A stretch of 64,000 nucleotides of DNA from Chlorops oryzae. Lineage: Eukaryota > Arthropoda > Insecta > Diptera > Chloropidae. The translations under genes were made by a program, and so were the position numbers. The DNA is taken from NCBI GenBank assembly GCA_020466095.1, contig CM035807.1, positions 64,418,561-64,482,560 on the forward strand. The letters are read 5' to 3'. Positions 44,866-54,909 of this stretch are shown here, one piece after another. A model generated the notes under the pieces. It saw nothing but the letters and a program-made list of their open reading frames with translations. It was not told where the DNA came from and ran no database searches. The first letter of the stretch is position 1; each line of letters begins with the position of its first letter.

Positions 44866-45080
44866 ACTCAGCTTTCCTAGCTGATCGTCTACTCGGTGGG
44901 TGCACTCCATGCACCCTTGCAATCCACGCACATCCATAAACTCAGCTTTCCTAGCTGATCGTCTACTCGGTGGGTGCACTCCATGCACCCTTGCAATCCA
45001 CGCACATTCATAAACTCAGCTTTCCTAGCTGATCGTCATCTCGGTGGGTGCACTCCATGCACCCTTGAAATCCACGCACA
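44845..45080 (+). repeat. Three 74-bp tandem repeats at the LINE 3' end
   Basis: Units start at 44845, 44919 and 44993 (exact 74-bp spacing), with a partial fourth from 45067. Each contains GGGTGCACTCCATGCACCC, a perfect 7-bp hairpin. The ORF2 stop codon (44863-44865) lies inside the first unit. Confidence 0.95.
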
Positions 45081-45316
45081 GCCTAGCTGCTTAAATCTTC
45101 ATTTCCGCACCGCCAATATTACACGTGTTTCTTCACACATCAGCAAAGCCCAGTTTTCGGTATCCGAGGCCCGCAATGAACTTATTACTAAGTCATAATC
45201 TTTTCAATTAAGAAAATGCTTTGTGATTTGTAATATTGTCCAATTAGGTGTAAGATTTAAAAACTTATTGCTAGACTCCTATATTAGAGGAGTGATCCAA
45301 TAAATAATAAAACGTT

Positions 45317-45347
<31 letters not shown>

Positions 45348-46061
45348 GGTTTTTATATCCAAAAAATGAATCGAAAAATAATGTGGTAATTACTAAAATA
45401 CTGGTTTTCCAATAGGGATTAAGGAAGTCTCATAGACGAACATGGACAGACAAACGACATACTGATTAACGGACGCAAATTCCGAAATAAGGGGAGTACG
45501 CTCAAAACCTAAACTGGAGCATAGCGTACTCACAGGACTGGGTACCGCAGTAATGTACCCAGTGGGTGGGCTGCTCCTGACTCCGGACCGTGACATTAGG
45601 AGGAGTGTTAGATGGGTGGGCCTTTTCTAAATGGGATAGCAGGATGAATGGACGAATGAATGAGGATGGTATGGGAGTGAGTGCTTGGTGAATGATCTAA
45701 TGTATGTGGTTGTTTTATCAGGATTAGGGTGTGCGTGTGTAAGATGAACCGTTTAGGTTTTTTTTGTGCATCCCCACTCTGCTCTCGCTGTTTCTATTTT
45801 TTTCTTTCAAATTAAATTCGGTTCCCTCGCACTATCCTAAAACTCTCCTTTTTCTCTCTCTCTTCCCCCCTTCTTCTTATTAGTTTTTTTCTTCCTTATC
45901 TCTTGAACCCTATTCATAACGGCACACTAAAATTGTCTAATTGACTGGGGAAGTATTGTGGATGGCAAAGACTCACGACAACGGCGAGCTAGCTAGGGCC
46001 GAAAGCCACTGAGCCGAACCGCAAAATGCAAAAACTTAAATTACCAGCCCAGAAGGTTACA

Positions 46062-46383
46062 ACCGCGCTGTTACGAACTTCGTTATTTCTACATACGGTT
46101 TTTGGGTATAAATAAGTCAAATTGGACGCTGCAGAAATCAAACCGGTGTTAGTGGTTGTGTCTCGAAAGCGTTGTGAGAATTTGTTTGTTATTTCTTAAA
46201 CACTTTTAAAATACTTTTTTGGATTTCATGTTTGTGCTCAAATGGGCACGCTGGGCATTCAGGCAAAAAAAAATTTCCCGTGTTGTGCATATGGATAACG
46301 TTTGTTTTGGAGATTTTTGGTTTATTATTTTTGCAGGTTGGTCAAAAAAATGGTGGGCAAACGTTATTTAAAAATCAAGAGAG
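46062..46383 (+). other. Possible 5' flank of a second piggyBac element
   Basis: Contains a TATA-like GGTATAAATAAGTC (46105) and a CAAACCGGTGTTAGTGG stretch. It may be promoter and untranslated leader of the transposase remnant downstream. No terminal repeat or TTAA pair was identified. Confidence 0.3.
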
Positions 46384-47020
46384 TTGGAAGAGTATGTAAA
46401 TCGTGAAGCGTGGTCAGAAAGCGAAGTTGAAGGCAATTTTTCGGGTAATGATAGCGACATTGATCCGGAATTCGACTTTGAACATGCTCTGCGATTGGAA
46501 CAATTCGATGATGACGACCGGTTTAATGCGCATATTCCTGAAACTCGAGCAGCTGCAACTGCTTGTAACAATAAAACGTCTGCTTTGAATGTCCCGTTAA
46601 AAATGAAGCGGTTGCATCGTATCCAGGTGAATTTTGATTGTTTTCAAACATTTACTCACTAGCGATTTCATTCATTTTAATATCTATCGACAACGATGGT
46701 GAGCCGGTGGTGGTTGGTGATGCTTTGCGCTGGGCTCAATATTCGGCGATGTTTGAAAAAATCAGTGTGGGTAAATACAGCGATGTTTTCAAAAAGCCAA
46801 AGGGCACAAAAAGCATTTGCAATTGAGCCAAGAATGGGTTCGATTTCGCGGAAAATGTGAGCTCCCACCTGAAATAAAAGCATTGGATACTCCGTTGGAG
46901 TTTTTTTCGTTTTTCATGACTGACGACATCATAGCTTATCTGGTCGAGCAAAGCAAACACACGATTGTACCGGAGTGAAGCGGCTTTGTTCAAGCCAATA
47001 CATGACACCATGTGCTGAAA
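46384..47020 (+). pseudogene. Second piggyBac-type transposase remnant
   Basis: An acidic N-terminal region (EEYVNREAWSESEVEG, NDSDIDPEFDFEHAL) is followed, after a shift, by RWAQYSAMFEKISVGKYSDV. Another frame then gives CELPPEIKALDTPLEFFSFF and TDDIIAYLVEQSKH, which match the start of the piggyBac transposase domain. A GT-AG pair at 46627-46662 could be an intron, but the frame does not confirm it. The catalytic core is lost. 47021-47340 has no further recognisable coding sequence. Confidence 0.65.
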
Positions 47021-47592
47021 TCGATATAAACAAATTCGTCGTTTTCTCCATTTCAACGACAACTCAAATTAGTCACGGCAGCAGCAACCACAACTGAGTG
47101 AAGGAGAGCAGCCTCAGTCAAAGTGACAACACCAGCCACCACCATCGAATGAACAAGAACCAACGGTTTCAACGTCGAGTGAACAAGAACCAAGGGCTTC
47201 ATCGTCGCAGAAGATGTATGCCAGGAACATTCGTCATTTCTTGCAATAGTATATGCCAAGATTAGTTATATGAAATGTCGTAGAACAAAAGATGTTCAGA
47301 ATTGCCTATTCTACACTATATATTTTTTTGGGGAAACAAAAATTTGGGTATTAAAAGGCTAAGGACGAGGTTTTTTACTCATATTCGCATACGTGTCAAT
47401 TTGGGTCGATGGACTCTGCGAAACAAAGATTTTTTCCCGAGAGATAGAAAGTGTAAAAAGTGTAGAAAGTAACATAATAGCCTAGAAAAACTAAGAAGCT
47501 AAGAAAATAAGTTGATGTAAGAAATAAAATCACAAAAAAAAGAGATATGCTTTCATAGCCTCAAACTGAAAACATCGAATTTTTCTAACAAA

Positions 47593-47606
47593 GGTTATGG
47601 GCACAG
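47593..47606 (+). other. Copia primer binding site
   Basis: GGTTATGGGCACAG closely resembles the internal initiator-tRNA-Met site of Drosophila copia (GGTTATGGGCCCAG). Copia primes from a half-molecule of that tRNA rather than its 3' CCA end. Confidence 0.8.
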
Positions 47607-47690
47607 AGCTCAAGGATATCAACAAGGATATCAATAAGCTCTTTCTTTGTTCGTTTCCGAGTAAAGCGGGTTTGAAAATTAATAAATAAA

Positions 47691-48300
47691 ATGAGCTCGC
47701 TGTTCCAAATTGAGAAGTTGGAAGAAAGGAATTATGTGTCCTGGATTGTCAAGATGAAGAGCGTTTTGGTGCATTCGGATCTATGTGCTGTAGTTTCGGG
47801 TCAACTCGTTAAAATAGAAGATGATGACGTGGGTGCGGTAAGGCAATAGGAAATCCTTGACAAAAAGGTTCTAGAAACATTGGTTTTGATTGTGAAGCCT
47901 TCTCAATTGAACTATATAAAACATTGTTAGCTTGTCTGTGGAAGCCTGAGAAAAACTGAAATATATCTACCAACCTAGTGGACCTATTCGGAAAATGACA
48001 CTATATAAAAAGCTGCTCAGTTTGCAGGTGTGCGGAAGACGACAGCGTTAGGGGGCATTTGAATTCGTTTTGAACTATATTGGAGCAACTCGCGGAAGAA
48101 GGGATTAAAATGAACGAGGAACTTGTGGTCATCATATTGTTGTCAAGCTTACCAAAGAAGTTAGAGAACTTCGTTATCGCTATGGAGACTCGCGATAGCT
48201 TACCTTCGCTTGAAATTTAATACATAATAATAATACAAAGAAGAATCAGAGAGACTTGAAGAATATTGTTTGCTACAGGTGCGGCGAAAAATGAGACATC
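47691..48300 (+). pseudogene. Copia Gag
   Basis: Opens with MSSLFQIEKLEERNYVSWIV and KMKSVLVHSDLCAVV, the start of the copia-type Gag domain. Stops occur at about 47848 and 47930. The knuckle near 48263-48301 reads CYRCGEK, then a stop in place of the usual Trp, then DIAAKC. It is followed directly by protease sequence. Confidence 0.82.
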
Positions 48301-48318
48301 GCTGCAAAGTGTGCTGCC

Positions 48319-48796
48319 GTGCAAAACAAAAATAAGAAAAAGGCGGTTACTCTCCTCGCAGCAACAGATTATCAGGCTTTCGATCAAACAAAATTTTGCC
48401 TTGACAGTGGAGCTAAAACTCATATGTGTTGTGACAAAAGTATGTTCACAGTGCTTAAGGAGCACAATGATGAAAATGCGTTAGCAGGAGAAATGTCGCT
48501 CAAAGCAGAAGGGGTAGGCGAAGTCCATCTAAGAACAAAGTAGAACGAAATAAAGCTCAGGGAAGTCCTATATGTGCCTGGAATGAGGGGAAATTTTATT
48601 TCCGTTGGTCGAGCAGTCGCAAATGAGCGCAAAGTGAAGTTCAGCAAGAGGCGTTTCGCATCGGCAGAAAGTAAAGCGGAATTATGGCATAACAGATATG
48701 GCCATTTGAACAATGCGAATTTGCGAGGCTTGGCGAGCAAAATAATGGTTGTTGGCCATGAAAAACACAAGTTTTCGGGAAATGTCTTGTGCGATA
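48319..48796 (+). pseudogene. Copia protease and GAG-pre-integrase region
   Basis: FCLDSGAKTHMCCD (about 48391-48432) carries the D-S-G protease motif. A stop at 48541-48543 separates it from REVLYVPGMRGNFISVGR and ELWHNRYGHLNNANLRGL, the pre-integrase zinc-binding region. The mariner insertion at 48797 cuts the reading at CDNRL. Confidence 0.85.
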
Positions 48797-49985
48797 ACAG
48801 GTTGGCTAAAAAGTCCCCTGTCTAACAAAGAAAAACACATTTTTTTTTTCAAAATTCGTTTTTATTATTCAACATAGTTCCCTTCAAGAGCGATACAACG
48901 ATTATAACGACCTTCCAATTTTTTGATACCATTTTGGTAGTACTCCTTCGGTTTTTCCTCAAAATAGGCCTCAGTTTCGGCGATCACCTCTTCATTGCAG
49001 CCAAATTTTTTCCCTGCGAGCATCCTTTTGAAGTCTGAGAAAAAGAAAAAGTCACTGGGGGCCAGATCTGGAGAATACGGTGGGTGGGGAAGCAATTCGA
49101 AGCCTAATTCATGAATTTTTGCCATCGTTCTCAATGACTTGTGGCACGGTGCGTTGTCTTGGTGGAACAACACTTTTTTCTTCTTCATATGGGGCCGTTT
49201 TGCCGCGATTTCGACCTTCAAACGCTCCAATAACGACATATAATAGTCACTGTTGATGGTTTTTCCCTTCTCAAGATAATCGATAAAAATTATTCCATGC
49301 CCATCCCAAAAATTTGAGGCCATTACTTTGCCAGCGGACTTTTGAGTCTTTCCACGCTTCGGAGACGGTTCACCGATCGCTGTCCACTAAGCCGACTGTC
49401 GATTGGACTCAGGAGTGTAGTGATAGAGCCATGTTTCACCCCGCGGCACCCATTTTGCACAGAGCTTTTTCATATCCAAATATTAATGAATGATATGACC
49501 AACACGGTCCTTTGATATCTTTAAGACCTCTGCTATCTCGATCAACTTCATTTTACGGTCATTAAAAATCATTTTGTAAATTTTTTTGATGTTTTTGTCG
49601 GTAACCACCTCTTTCGGGCGTCCACTGCGTTCACCGTCCTCCGTGCTCATTTCACCACGCTTGAATTTTGCATACCAATCAATTATTGTTGATTTTCCTG
49701 GGGCAGAGTCCGGAAACTCATTATCAAGCCAAGTTTTTGCTTCCACTGTATTTTTTCCCTTCAGAAAACAGTATTTTATCAAAACACGAAATTCCTTTTT
49801 TTCCATTTTTTTCACAATAACAAAAGTTGCTTCACAAAAGACGCTCTATCTCACAAACTAATTGACTTACAGACGTCAAATTTTGACACGAATCATTTGA
49901 AGGTTGCCACTATATAAAAATAATATGCATTTAATACTAGCGACGCCATCTATGTGTCAGACCGAGGACTTATCAGCCAACCTGT
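48797..49985 (-). mobile_element. Irritans-type (Himar-like) mariner inside copia
   Basis: Terminal inverted repeats begin ACAGGTTGGCT and the far end mirrors GACTTATCAGCCAACCTGT. TA duplications are at 48795-48796 and 49986-49987. These ends are those of irritans-subfamily mariners. The 1189-bp length is about 70 bp short of the usual size because of deletions. It is unrelated in sequence to the mariners at 8289 and 26648. Confidence 0.95.
48865..49815 (-). pseudogene. Himar-like mariner transposase, first catalytic Asp deleted
   Basis: The N-terminal 110 codons (49815-49483: EFRVLIKYCFLKGKN, GRPKEVVTD linker) and the C-terminal 152 codons (49323-48865: HQDNAPCH, YSPDLAPSDF) are open and in the same frame. 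Between them are TAA (49480-49482) and TAG (about 49387). A ~90-bp deletion joins WVPR directly to ETWLYHYTPE, removing the block that holds the first catalytic Asp. The other two Asp residues of the DD34D triad remain. Dead. Confidence 0.95.
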
Positions 49986-49987
49986 TA

Positions 49988-50640
49988 CGTGCGCAAAGGG
50001 TAAAAAAAATACTCAACCATTCCAAGGGCGAGTGAATCGAGAGCTGAAAAAATTTAAGATATCAATTACACTGATGTTTGTGGGCCGTTTCAAAAGGCAT
50101 CACTGTGAGGTTCGAAGTATTATCGACGACAAGTCTAGAGAATTTTCGTTTATTTTATCAAGTCTAAGAATGAAGTTTTCGAGAAATTCGTTTCCTTTAA
50201 GAATACAGTGGAGTGCCAAACTGGTAAGAAAATTAAATGCGTAAGGACTGACAACGATGGAGAATATATCAACAGGAAATTTAACGAGCTGCTCGATAAA
50301 AGTAGAATTGTGAAGCAGTTGACTACACCGTATTCACCACAGCAAAAGGGTGTTGCTGAGCGCACATACAGGACGATAGTCGAAATGGCGCGCAGTATGC
50401 TGGTTCATGCGAAGCTGCCAGAAACATTGTGGGCAGAAGCAGTCTCTACAGCGGTGTATATTCGAAACAGGAGTCCAACTAAGGCTCTATCGAATGTCAC
50501 ACCATATGAAGCCTGGACAAACAGACAACCTAGTGTAACACATTTCCGCAATTTTGGATGTATCGCTATGGCGCTGGTAAATATGCAACAAAAAGGGTTT
50601 CGTATAAAGGCCAAGAAATACTAAGTGGTCGGGTATTCAA
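49988..50640 (+). pseudogene. Copia integrase
   Basis: After the mariner, GKKNTQPFQ resembles the end of the zinc-binding region. The core is open at 50208-50624: CVRTDNDGEYINRKF (second Asp), TTPYSPQQKGVAERTYRTIVEM (Glu), LPETLWAEAVSTAVYIRNR and NVTPYEAW. The first Asp block (about 50070) is shifted. These are standard Ty1/copia integrase motifs. Confidence 0.88.
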
Positions 50641-51029
50641 TGTCAGCCAAAGCTTATAGGTTGTACGGCCCAGAAACACGAACTGTTGTTGAGAAAAGGA
50701 ATGTTTTGTTCAACGAAGGTAAGTTCGATTATGATGAATCGAGCGTCGTGTCTTTCAATTTTCCATGAACTGGGAAGCGTTCTGGAGCAAAAAATGTTCC
50801 GGAAAAAGTTTCGGCTGTTTCGGAGAGTTACACCTGTGAAAAATCTCTTGAGAATGCAGGTAGAAAAGCGTGCAGTCCAAGGGAACGGGAGGATGCACTT
50901 TCAGTGGATGGTGAAGACGAATCTATGGAAGCTGTGAATACAGAAAGCAAAGAATATACAACTGCAAAAAAGACCGAAAGAATCGGAAGAGGAAGACCAA
51001 GAGTTGTTCGGACAGTTAGACGCGGTCGC

Positions 51030-52573
51030 CTTAGAAAAGTTTAAAATGTCCTACACTTAATGGAGCCGATCTTCATACCAAAAACATATGAAGGTGCCGT
51101 TCAAAGCCTACAAAGTGATTGCTCGAAAGCAGCTATGAAGAAGGAGTTGAATTCACTGGAAAAGAACGAAACGTGGGTAGCACTTGATTTTCCGAAGGAC
51201 CATCCAGTTATTAGGTGCAAGTGGATAAACAGTCTGAAGCGTCATAAGGATGGCACCGTTGAACGATTTAAGGCGTGGCTGGTGGCCATAGGGTGTTCGC
51301 AGAGATATAGCGTAAATTACAAAGAATCGTTTTCGCCTGTATGCAGATTTGCAACTGTTCGTTTGGTTCTGGATTTGGCAGCCGAGCTGAAGATGCATTT
51401 TGATCATATGGATGTCTGCACTGCCTACCTCAACAGTCAACTGCATGATGACGTTTATATGACACAGCCAGAAGGTGTTCAAACCCCATCCAATTCAGAA
51501 AAAGATTGAAGTTGGAAAAAGCATTATACGGCTTGAAAAAATCAGGAAGGGAGTGGAACTTTGATCTCGACGAAGCACTCAAAAGAATTGGGTTTACATC
51601 TTTTAAAAATGAGCCCTGATTATACAAACAGGAGGTGGGAGGTAACCCTTGTCTAATTGTTGTATATGTTGACGATTTAATAATAGGATGCCAATCTCTA
51701 TCTGAGCTATAAAATTGAAGTAAAGGATCTCAGACAGTTTTGAATGTGTTGACAAGGGTCCATTGCAACTGTTTCTGGGTATCGAAGGGGAGAGAGATGA
51801 AAATTGTGGGTCTATTAGAATAGGCCAATCGCAATACACAAAAAAACTACTGCGAGAACATGGCTTCGAGACTGCCAGAACAACGGCAACTCCATTGAAC
51901 GCAGGATATCAAGTTGCATGCCAAGAAGAATTATGCAAGACGGTTGACGTTAAAGATTATCAATCATCGATTGGCGCACTGATGTAGTTAACTTTGACGA
52001 CTAGGCCAGACATCTTACACTCTGTTGTAAAATTGGCCCAACGCAACATAGATCCAAATGAAGAGCATGCAGCCGGAATTAAACATATACTCCGATATCT
52101 ATCTTCAACTGTTGACAAGAGAATACACTACTGTCCGAGTGGCGAAGCTTTTCATGGCTATTTGGACTCAGATTGGGCTGGTGATCGTTCAGATCGGAAA
52201 TTGTGCACGCGTTACATTTATTTTTTAGCTGGAGGACCTGTTTCTTGGAAATCAGAAAAACAGAATTGCGTAGCTTTAAGTAGTACTAAGGCTAAGTACG
52301 TTGCAATGTCCGTTGCCATTAAAGAAGCATTGCACTTGAGACGTTTGATAGTCGAAATTGGGTGCGGGCTCCATTGGAACTCCCACTACTCTTTATGGTG
52401 ATTGCCTAAGTGCGCAAACACTGGCCATAAATAATGTCTGCCACTGTCGATGCAAGCACAAAGACATAAGGTATCATTTCATTAGACACATTATTCAGAG
52501 GGGTTATGTAGAAATAAAGAACATTTGTAACCAGGACATGATAGCTGACATACTGACCAAGAATTTTCCTTGA
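51030..52573 (+). pseudogene. Copia reverse transcriptase and RNase H
   Basis: RT blocks: AMKKELNSLEKNETWVAL, IRCKWINSLKRHKDG, RFKAWLVAIGCSQRYSVNY, FDHMDVCTAYLNSQLHDDVYM, KALYGLKKSGREW and the active site YVDD (51664-51675). Then FLGIEGERDENCG, YTKKLLREHGF, a stop (51985-51987), TTRPDILHSVVKLAQ and the RNase H region YLDSDWAGDRSDRKLCTRY, SWKSEKQNCVALSSTKAKYVA. The C-terminal KDIRYHFIRHIIQ and ADILTKNFP end at the natural stop. 50640-51030 is the degraded linker between integrase and RT. Confidence 0.9.
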
Positions 52574-52642
52574 AGGAAACATAACGAACTCCACTTGCTA
52601 CAATTTATGATGCAAAATCAGCAGAAAATCAACAAAAAAAAC

Positions 52643-53636
52643 TATTTAAACCGCCCCCAATCTATTTGCGCGAGCGGAGCTCAAATGCACTTGTTGCCAA
52701 ATTAGCTAATTTGTTAGGCAATAGCAACTGTTACGAAGTTTCCTTAACTAGGGCTAATATCCACGAAACTAAAATTCAAACTAACACCGAAGATAGCTAT
52801 CGAAAAGTTGTAAAAGAGTTTGAAGGAGCGAATAAAATTTTTTACACATACCAGCTGAAGAGCAGCAAAGGTATTACAGTGGTGATCAAAGGTATTGAAG
52901 CAGGTGTTGACACAAACGAAGTAGAGAGTGCGCTAGAAGAGAATGGTTTTCACCAAAGATCGGTTATAAATATATTTAACCAAGCAAAAACTCCTAAGCC
53001 TATGTTTAAAATTGATCTGTTGCCGGACAACTTAAAGCTTAAAAAAAAAACGAAATCCATCCGATATTTAATTTGCAATTTCTGTTGCATCGTAAAATAA
53101 CGGTAGAAGAGCCGCATAAAAAAAGTGGTCCCATACAATGTGCCAACTGCCAAGATTTTGGACACACAAAATCGAATTGTACATTGCGCACCGTGTGTGT
53201 AATATGTAGCGAGCTTCATCACAGCTCAGTCTGTAATAAAAAATCAAAAAATTATCGCAATTTACTTAAATGTAGTAACAGCGAAGGAAATCGTTCAGCA
53301 AATTTCAGAGGTTGTCTAGTTTATAAAGATCTGAAAAAACGAGCCAATATTAAAAAAGAATCAGCTCGTAATCCTACAAAAAATATAACTGTTTCGGTAC
53401 CACTATCCTCTCATAACTTTAATTTGAACCCTGTAACTCCAGGAGTTTCTAATGCAAATGCACTAAAACCCGCGACCCCTAGTAGTGCTCCTACTAACAA
53501 TAACAGTAGTCTTAAGATAATGATATCTACTCTAACTCAAAGTTTGTCCCGATTTATGCAAACAATGCAAAGCTCACTCGACAGAATTGTGCAAAAGCAA
53601 ACACAACTAATGACAGCACTTTTGGCTAAACTATGA
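52643..53636 (+). pseudogene. LINE ORF1 (Gag-like, zinc knuckles), one poly-A frameshift
   Basis: An RNA-binding Gag-like protein. Frame 1 (52643 to about 53055) covers the N-terminal region with SSKGITVVIKGIEAGVD and PKPMFKIDLL. A run of ten A (about 53041-53050) shifts the frame to the part with ITVEEPHKKSGPIQC. Zinc knuckles follow: CANCQDFGHTKSNC (about 53140-53182) and CVICSELHHSSVC, then a degenerate third. The C-terminus is Ser/Asn-rich with a Met/Gln tail. The stop overlaps the ORF2 start as ATGA. Confidence 0.9.
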
Positions 53637-54362
53637 ATTTCCTAAAAATTTGTGCCTGGATTCCGAACGGGTTACCCAAGCATAAGCTAGAAATTCCAAA
53701 TTTCTTAAATCAGGAAGAAGAAGACGTTATGCTTCTCTCTGAAACACATTTAACCAACAAAAATTTCTCCTCAATCCCCGGGTATGTATTTTATCAAATC
53801 AACCACCCAGATGGCAAGGCGCATGGAGGCACGGGTATACTTATTCGTAGAAGAATACAACATTTTATTCTAGACTCGTACAGTTATGATTTCCTTCAGG
53901 CAACAACGCTTTGCGTAATTGTGAGAGGTAAAAATCTGGTTTTATCGGCGATCTATTGCCCACCTCGGTTTAGCATAACCGAAAAAATAATCTTAGGCTT
54001 CTTTAAGACATTAAATGATAAGTTCCTAGCTGCAGGAGACTATAATGCAAAGCACACTTTCTGGGGTTCCAGAACGTGCAATCCTAAGGGTCAGCAATTA
54101 TACAAGGCAATTGTCAATAAAAACAATTCTATAGACTTTGTATCTCCCAAACAGCCAACTTATTGGCCAACAGGTCTCCAAAAAATTCCAGACCTCTTAG
54201 ATTTCGGAGTAACTCAAGGTTTTGCAAGAGAGCTTATTTCTGCAAAAGCAACATCCGACCTCTCCTCAGATCTTTCCCCAGTTGTATTCCTTTTGAACAA
54301 ATATCCGGAACCGATAGAACGCTCACCCAGCCTAACAAGTGCAAGCACAAATTGGTTAAAAT
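53633..54362 (+). pseudogene. LINE ORF2 N-terminal part (endonuclease), cut by hAT
   Basis: Starts MNFLKICAWIPNGLPKHKLE within the ATGA overlap, so it gives the natural ORF2 start lacking in copy 1. It holds SETHL and GDYNAKH, but SDHSPV of copy 1 is SDLSPV here: the catalytic His is lost. The reading ends at NWLK where the hAT element begins. Confidence 0.92.
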
Positions 54363-54909
54363 CAGAGGTTGTCAGGGAACGATGCATACGCATAAGTGTC
54401 TATGTGTTTAAAGCTTTTAAAAACTTGCAGTGAAAAAAATTTAAACGTCAAATTGTAAAACCAACTGTCATTGACAATTTGTGCAAATTTTTCTGACTGA
54501 AAAAAATGGAGAGGTAAAAGAAAAGTAATGAAAGAAAATTTAAAAAAATATGAAAATATATGAAGAAATAAATGAAGAAAAAATATATGAAGTCATTTAA
54601 TGCTGCGAAGAAGGAGTATGTTCAACAAAGCAATTGTCATCTTTGTCTTTCTGGTAGCATTTGATGCGAAGTAAATCCTGAAGGTGTTTATTTGTCAGTT
54701 TACTTCTATGACGTGTTTGAATTAGTTTGAGGAAGGAGAAGGAACTTTCACATAAATAAGTGGTGTTAAACATCGACAGCACTTGGTGCATAGCTTCCTT
54801 TGTTTGACCAAACTTTCCTTCGTCAATAATTTTATAAAAATAATTCATATGTGAATTGGAACTGTCAAATCTGATTTCATCATGAAAATTTAATTTTGTA
54901 GTGGAATAT
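54363..54909 (-). mobile_element. End of a hAT element inserted in LINE copy 2
   Basis: LINE homology stops exactly before CAGAGGTTGTCAGGGA, which fits the hAT end consensus YARNG. The preceding 8-mer GTTAAAAT (54355-54362) fits the Ac-type target pattern nTnnnnAn. The other end would lie beyond gypsy-3, outside the window, so the duplication cannot be checked here. Confidence 0.75.
54597..54909 (-). pseudogene. hAT transposase C-terminus, cut by the gypsy-3 LTR
   Basis: About 104 codons ending at 54597. The sequence LSMFNTTYLCESSFSFLKLI and RHRSKLTNKHLQDLLRIKC is the hAT C-terminal dimerisation region in the form seen in EPM2AIP1/GTF2IRD2-like proteins. Upstream coding sequence is displaced by the LTR that starts at 54910; the further codons read by the ORF there belong to the LTR. 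Confidence 0.82.

Larger units (their letters stand above)
42262..45341 (+). mobile_element. Jockey-clade LINE, copy 1, 5' truncated
   Basis: Inserted in the gypsy-2 3' LTR with a 10-bp target duplication ATTAATGGTT (42252-42261 and 45342-45351), ending in a poly-A tail (45317-45341). ORF1 and the first ~33 codons of ORF2 are absent, as usual after incomplete reverse transcription. The 3' part contains a 74-bp tandem repeat. It is ~95% alike, by eye, to copy 2 at 52640-54362 over the shared endonuclease region. Confidence 0.95.
28685..46061 (+). mobile_element. Gypsy-2: Osvaldo/Ulysses-like Ty3/gypsy retrotransposon with four nested insertions
   Basis: Long direct repeats (28685-30197 and 40264-46061 after removing insertions) flank a tRNA-Lys-type primer site, gag, pol and a 3' accessory ORF. 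The ~1.5-kb LTR and Lys primer resemble Osvaldo and Ulysses; the clade assignment is inference. Nested inside are a DINE-1 (30344-31407), a hAT-like MITE (35346-36356), a piggyBac derivative (40967-42219) and a Jockey LINE (42262-45341). All coding parts are broken. Confidence 0.85.
40264..46061 (+). repeat. Gypsy-2 3' LTR, split by a piggyBac derivative and a Jockey LINE
   Basis: LTR parts are 40264-40966, 42220-42261 (in part duplicated) and 45342-46061. Together they match the 5' LTR (28685-30197). The breaks are at TTAA (piggyBac) and at ATTAATGGTT (LINE). The LTR ends AGAAGGTTACA at 46061. The flanking sequences of the two LTRs show no matching target duplication. Confidence 0.88.
47592..52635 (+). 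mobile_element. Copia (Ty1/copia) retrotransposon, heavily mutated, split by a mariner
   Basis: The order primer site, Gag, protease, integrase, RT, RNase H is that of Ty1/copia. All domains are recognisable but carry many stops and shifts. A 5' LTR may lie in about 47320-47590, but no second LTR is present for comparison; the 3' end runs into LINE copy 2 near 52636. It is probably among the oldest insertions here. Confidence 0.88.
52640..54362 (+). mobile_element. Jockey-clade LINE, copy 2, with ORF1 and the start of ORF2
   Basis: Same family as 42262-45341. Homology begins in ORF1 near 52640 beside the copia 3' end and is cut at 54362 by a hAT insertion; the rest of ORF2 is outside the window, if it survives. 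No 5' untranslated region is evident. Confidence 0.9.
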
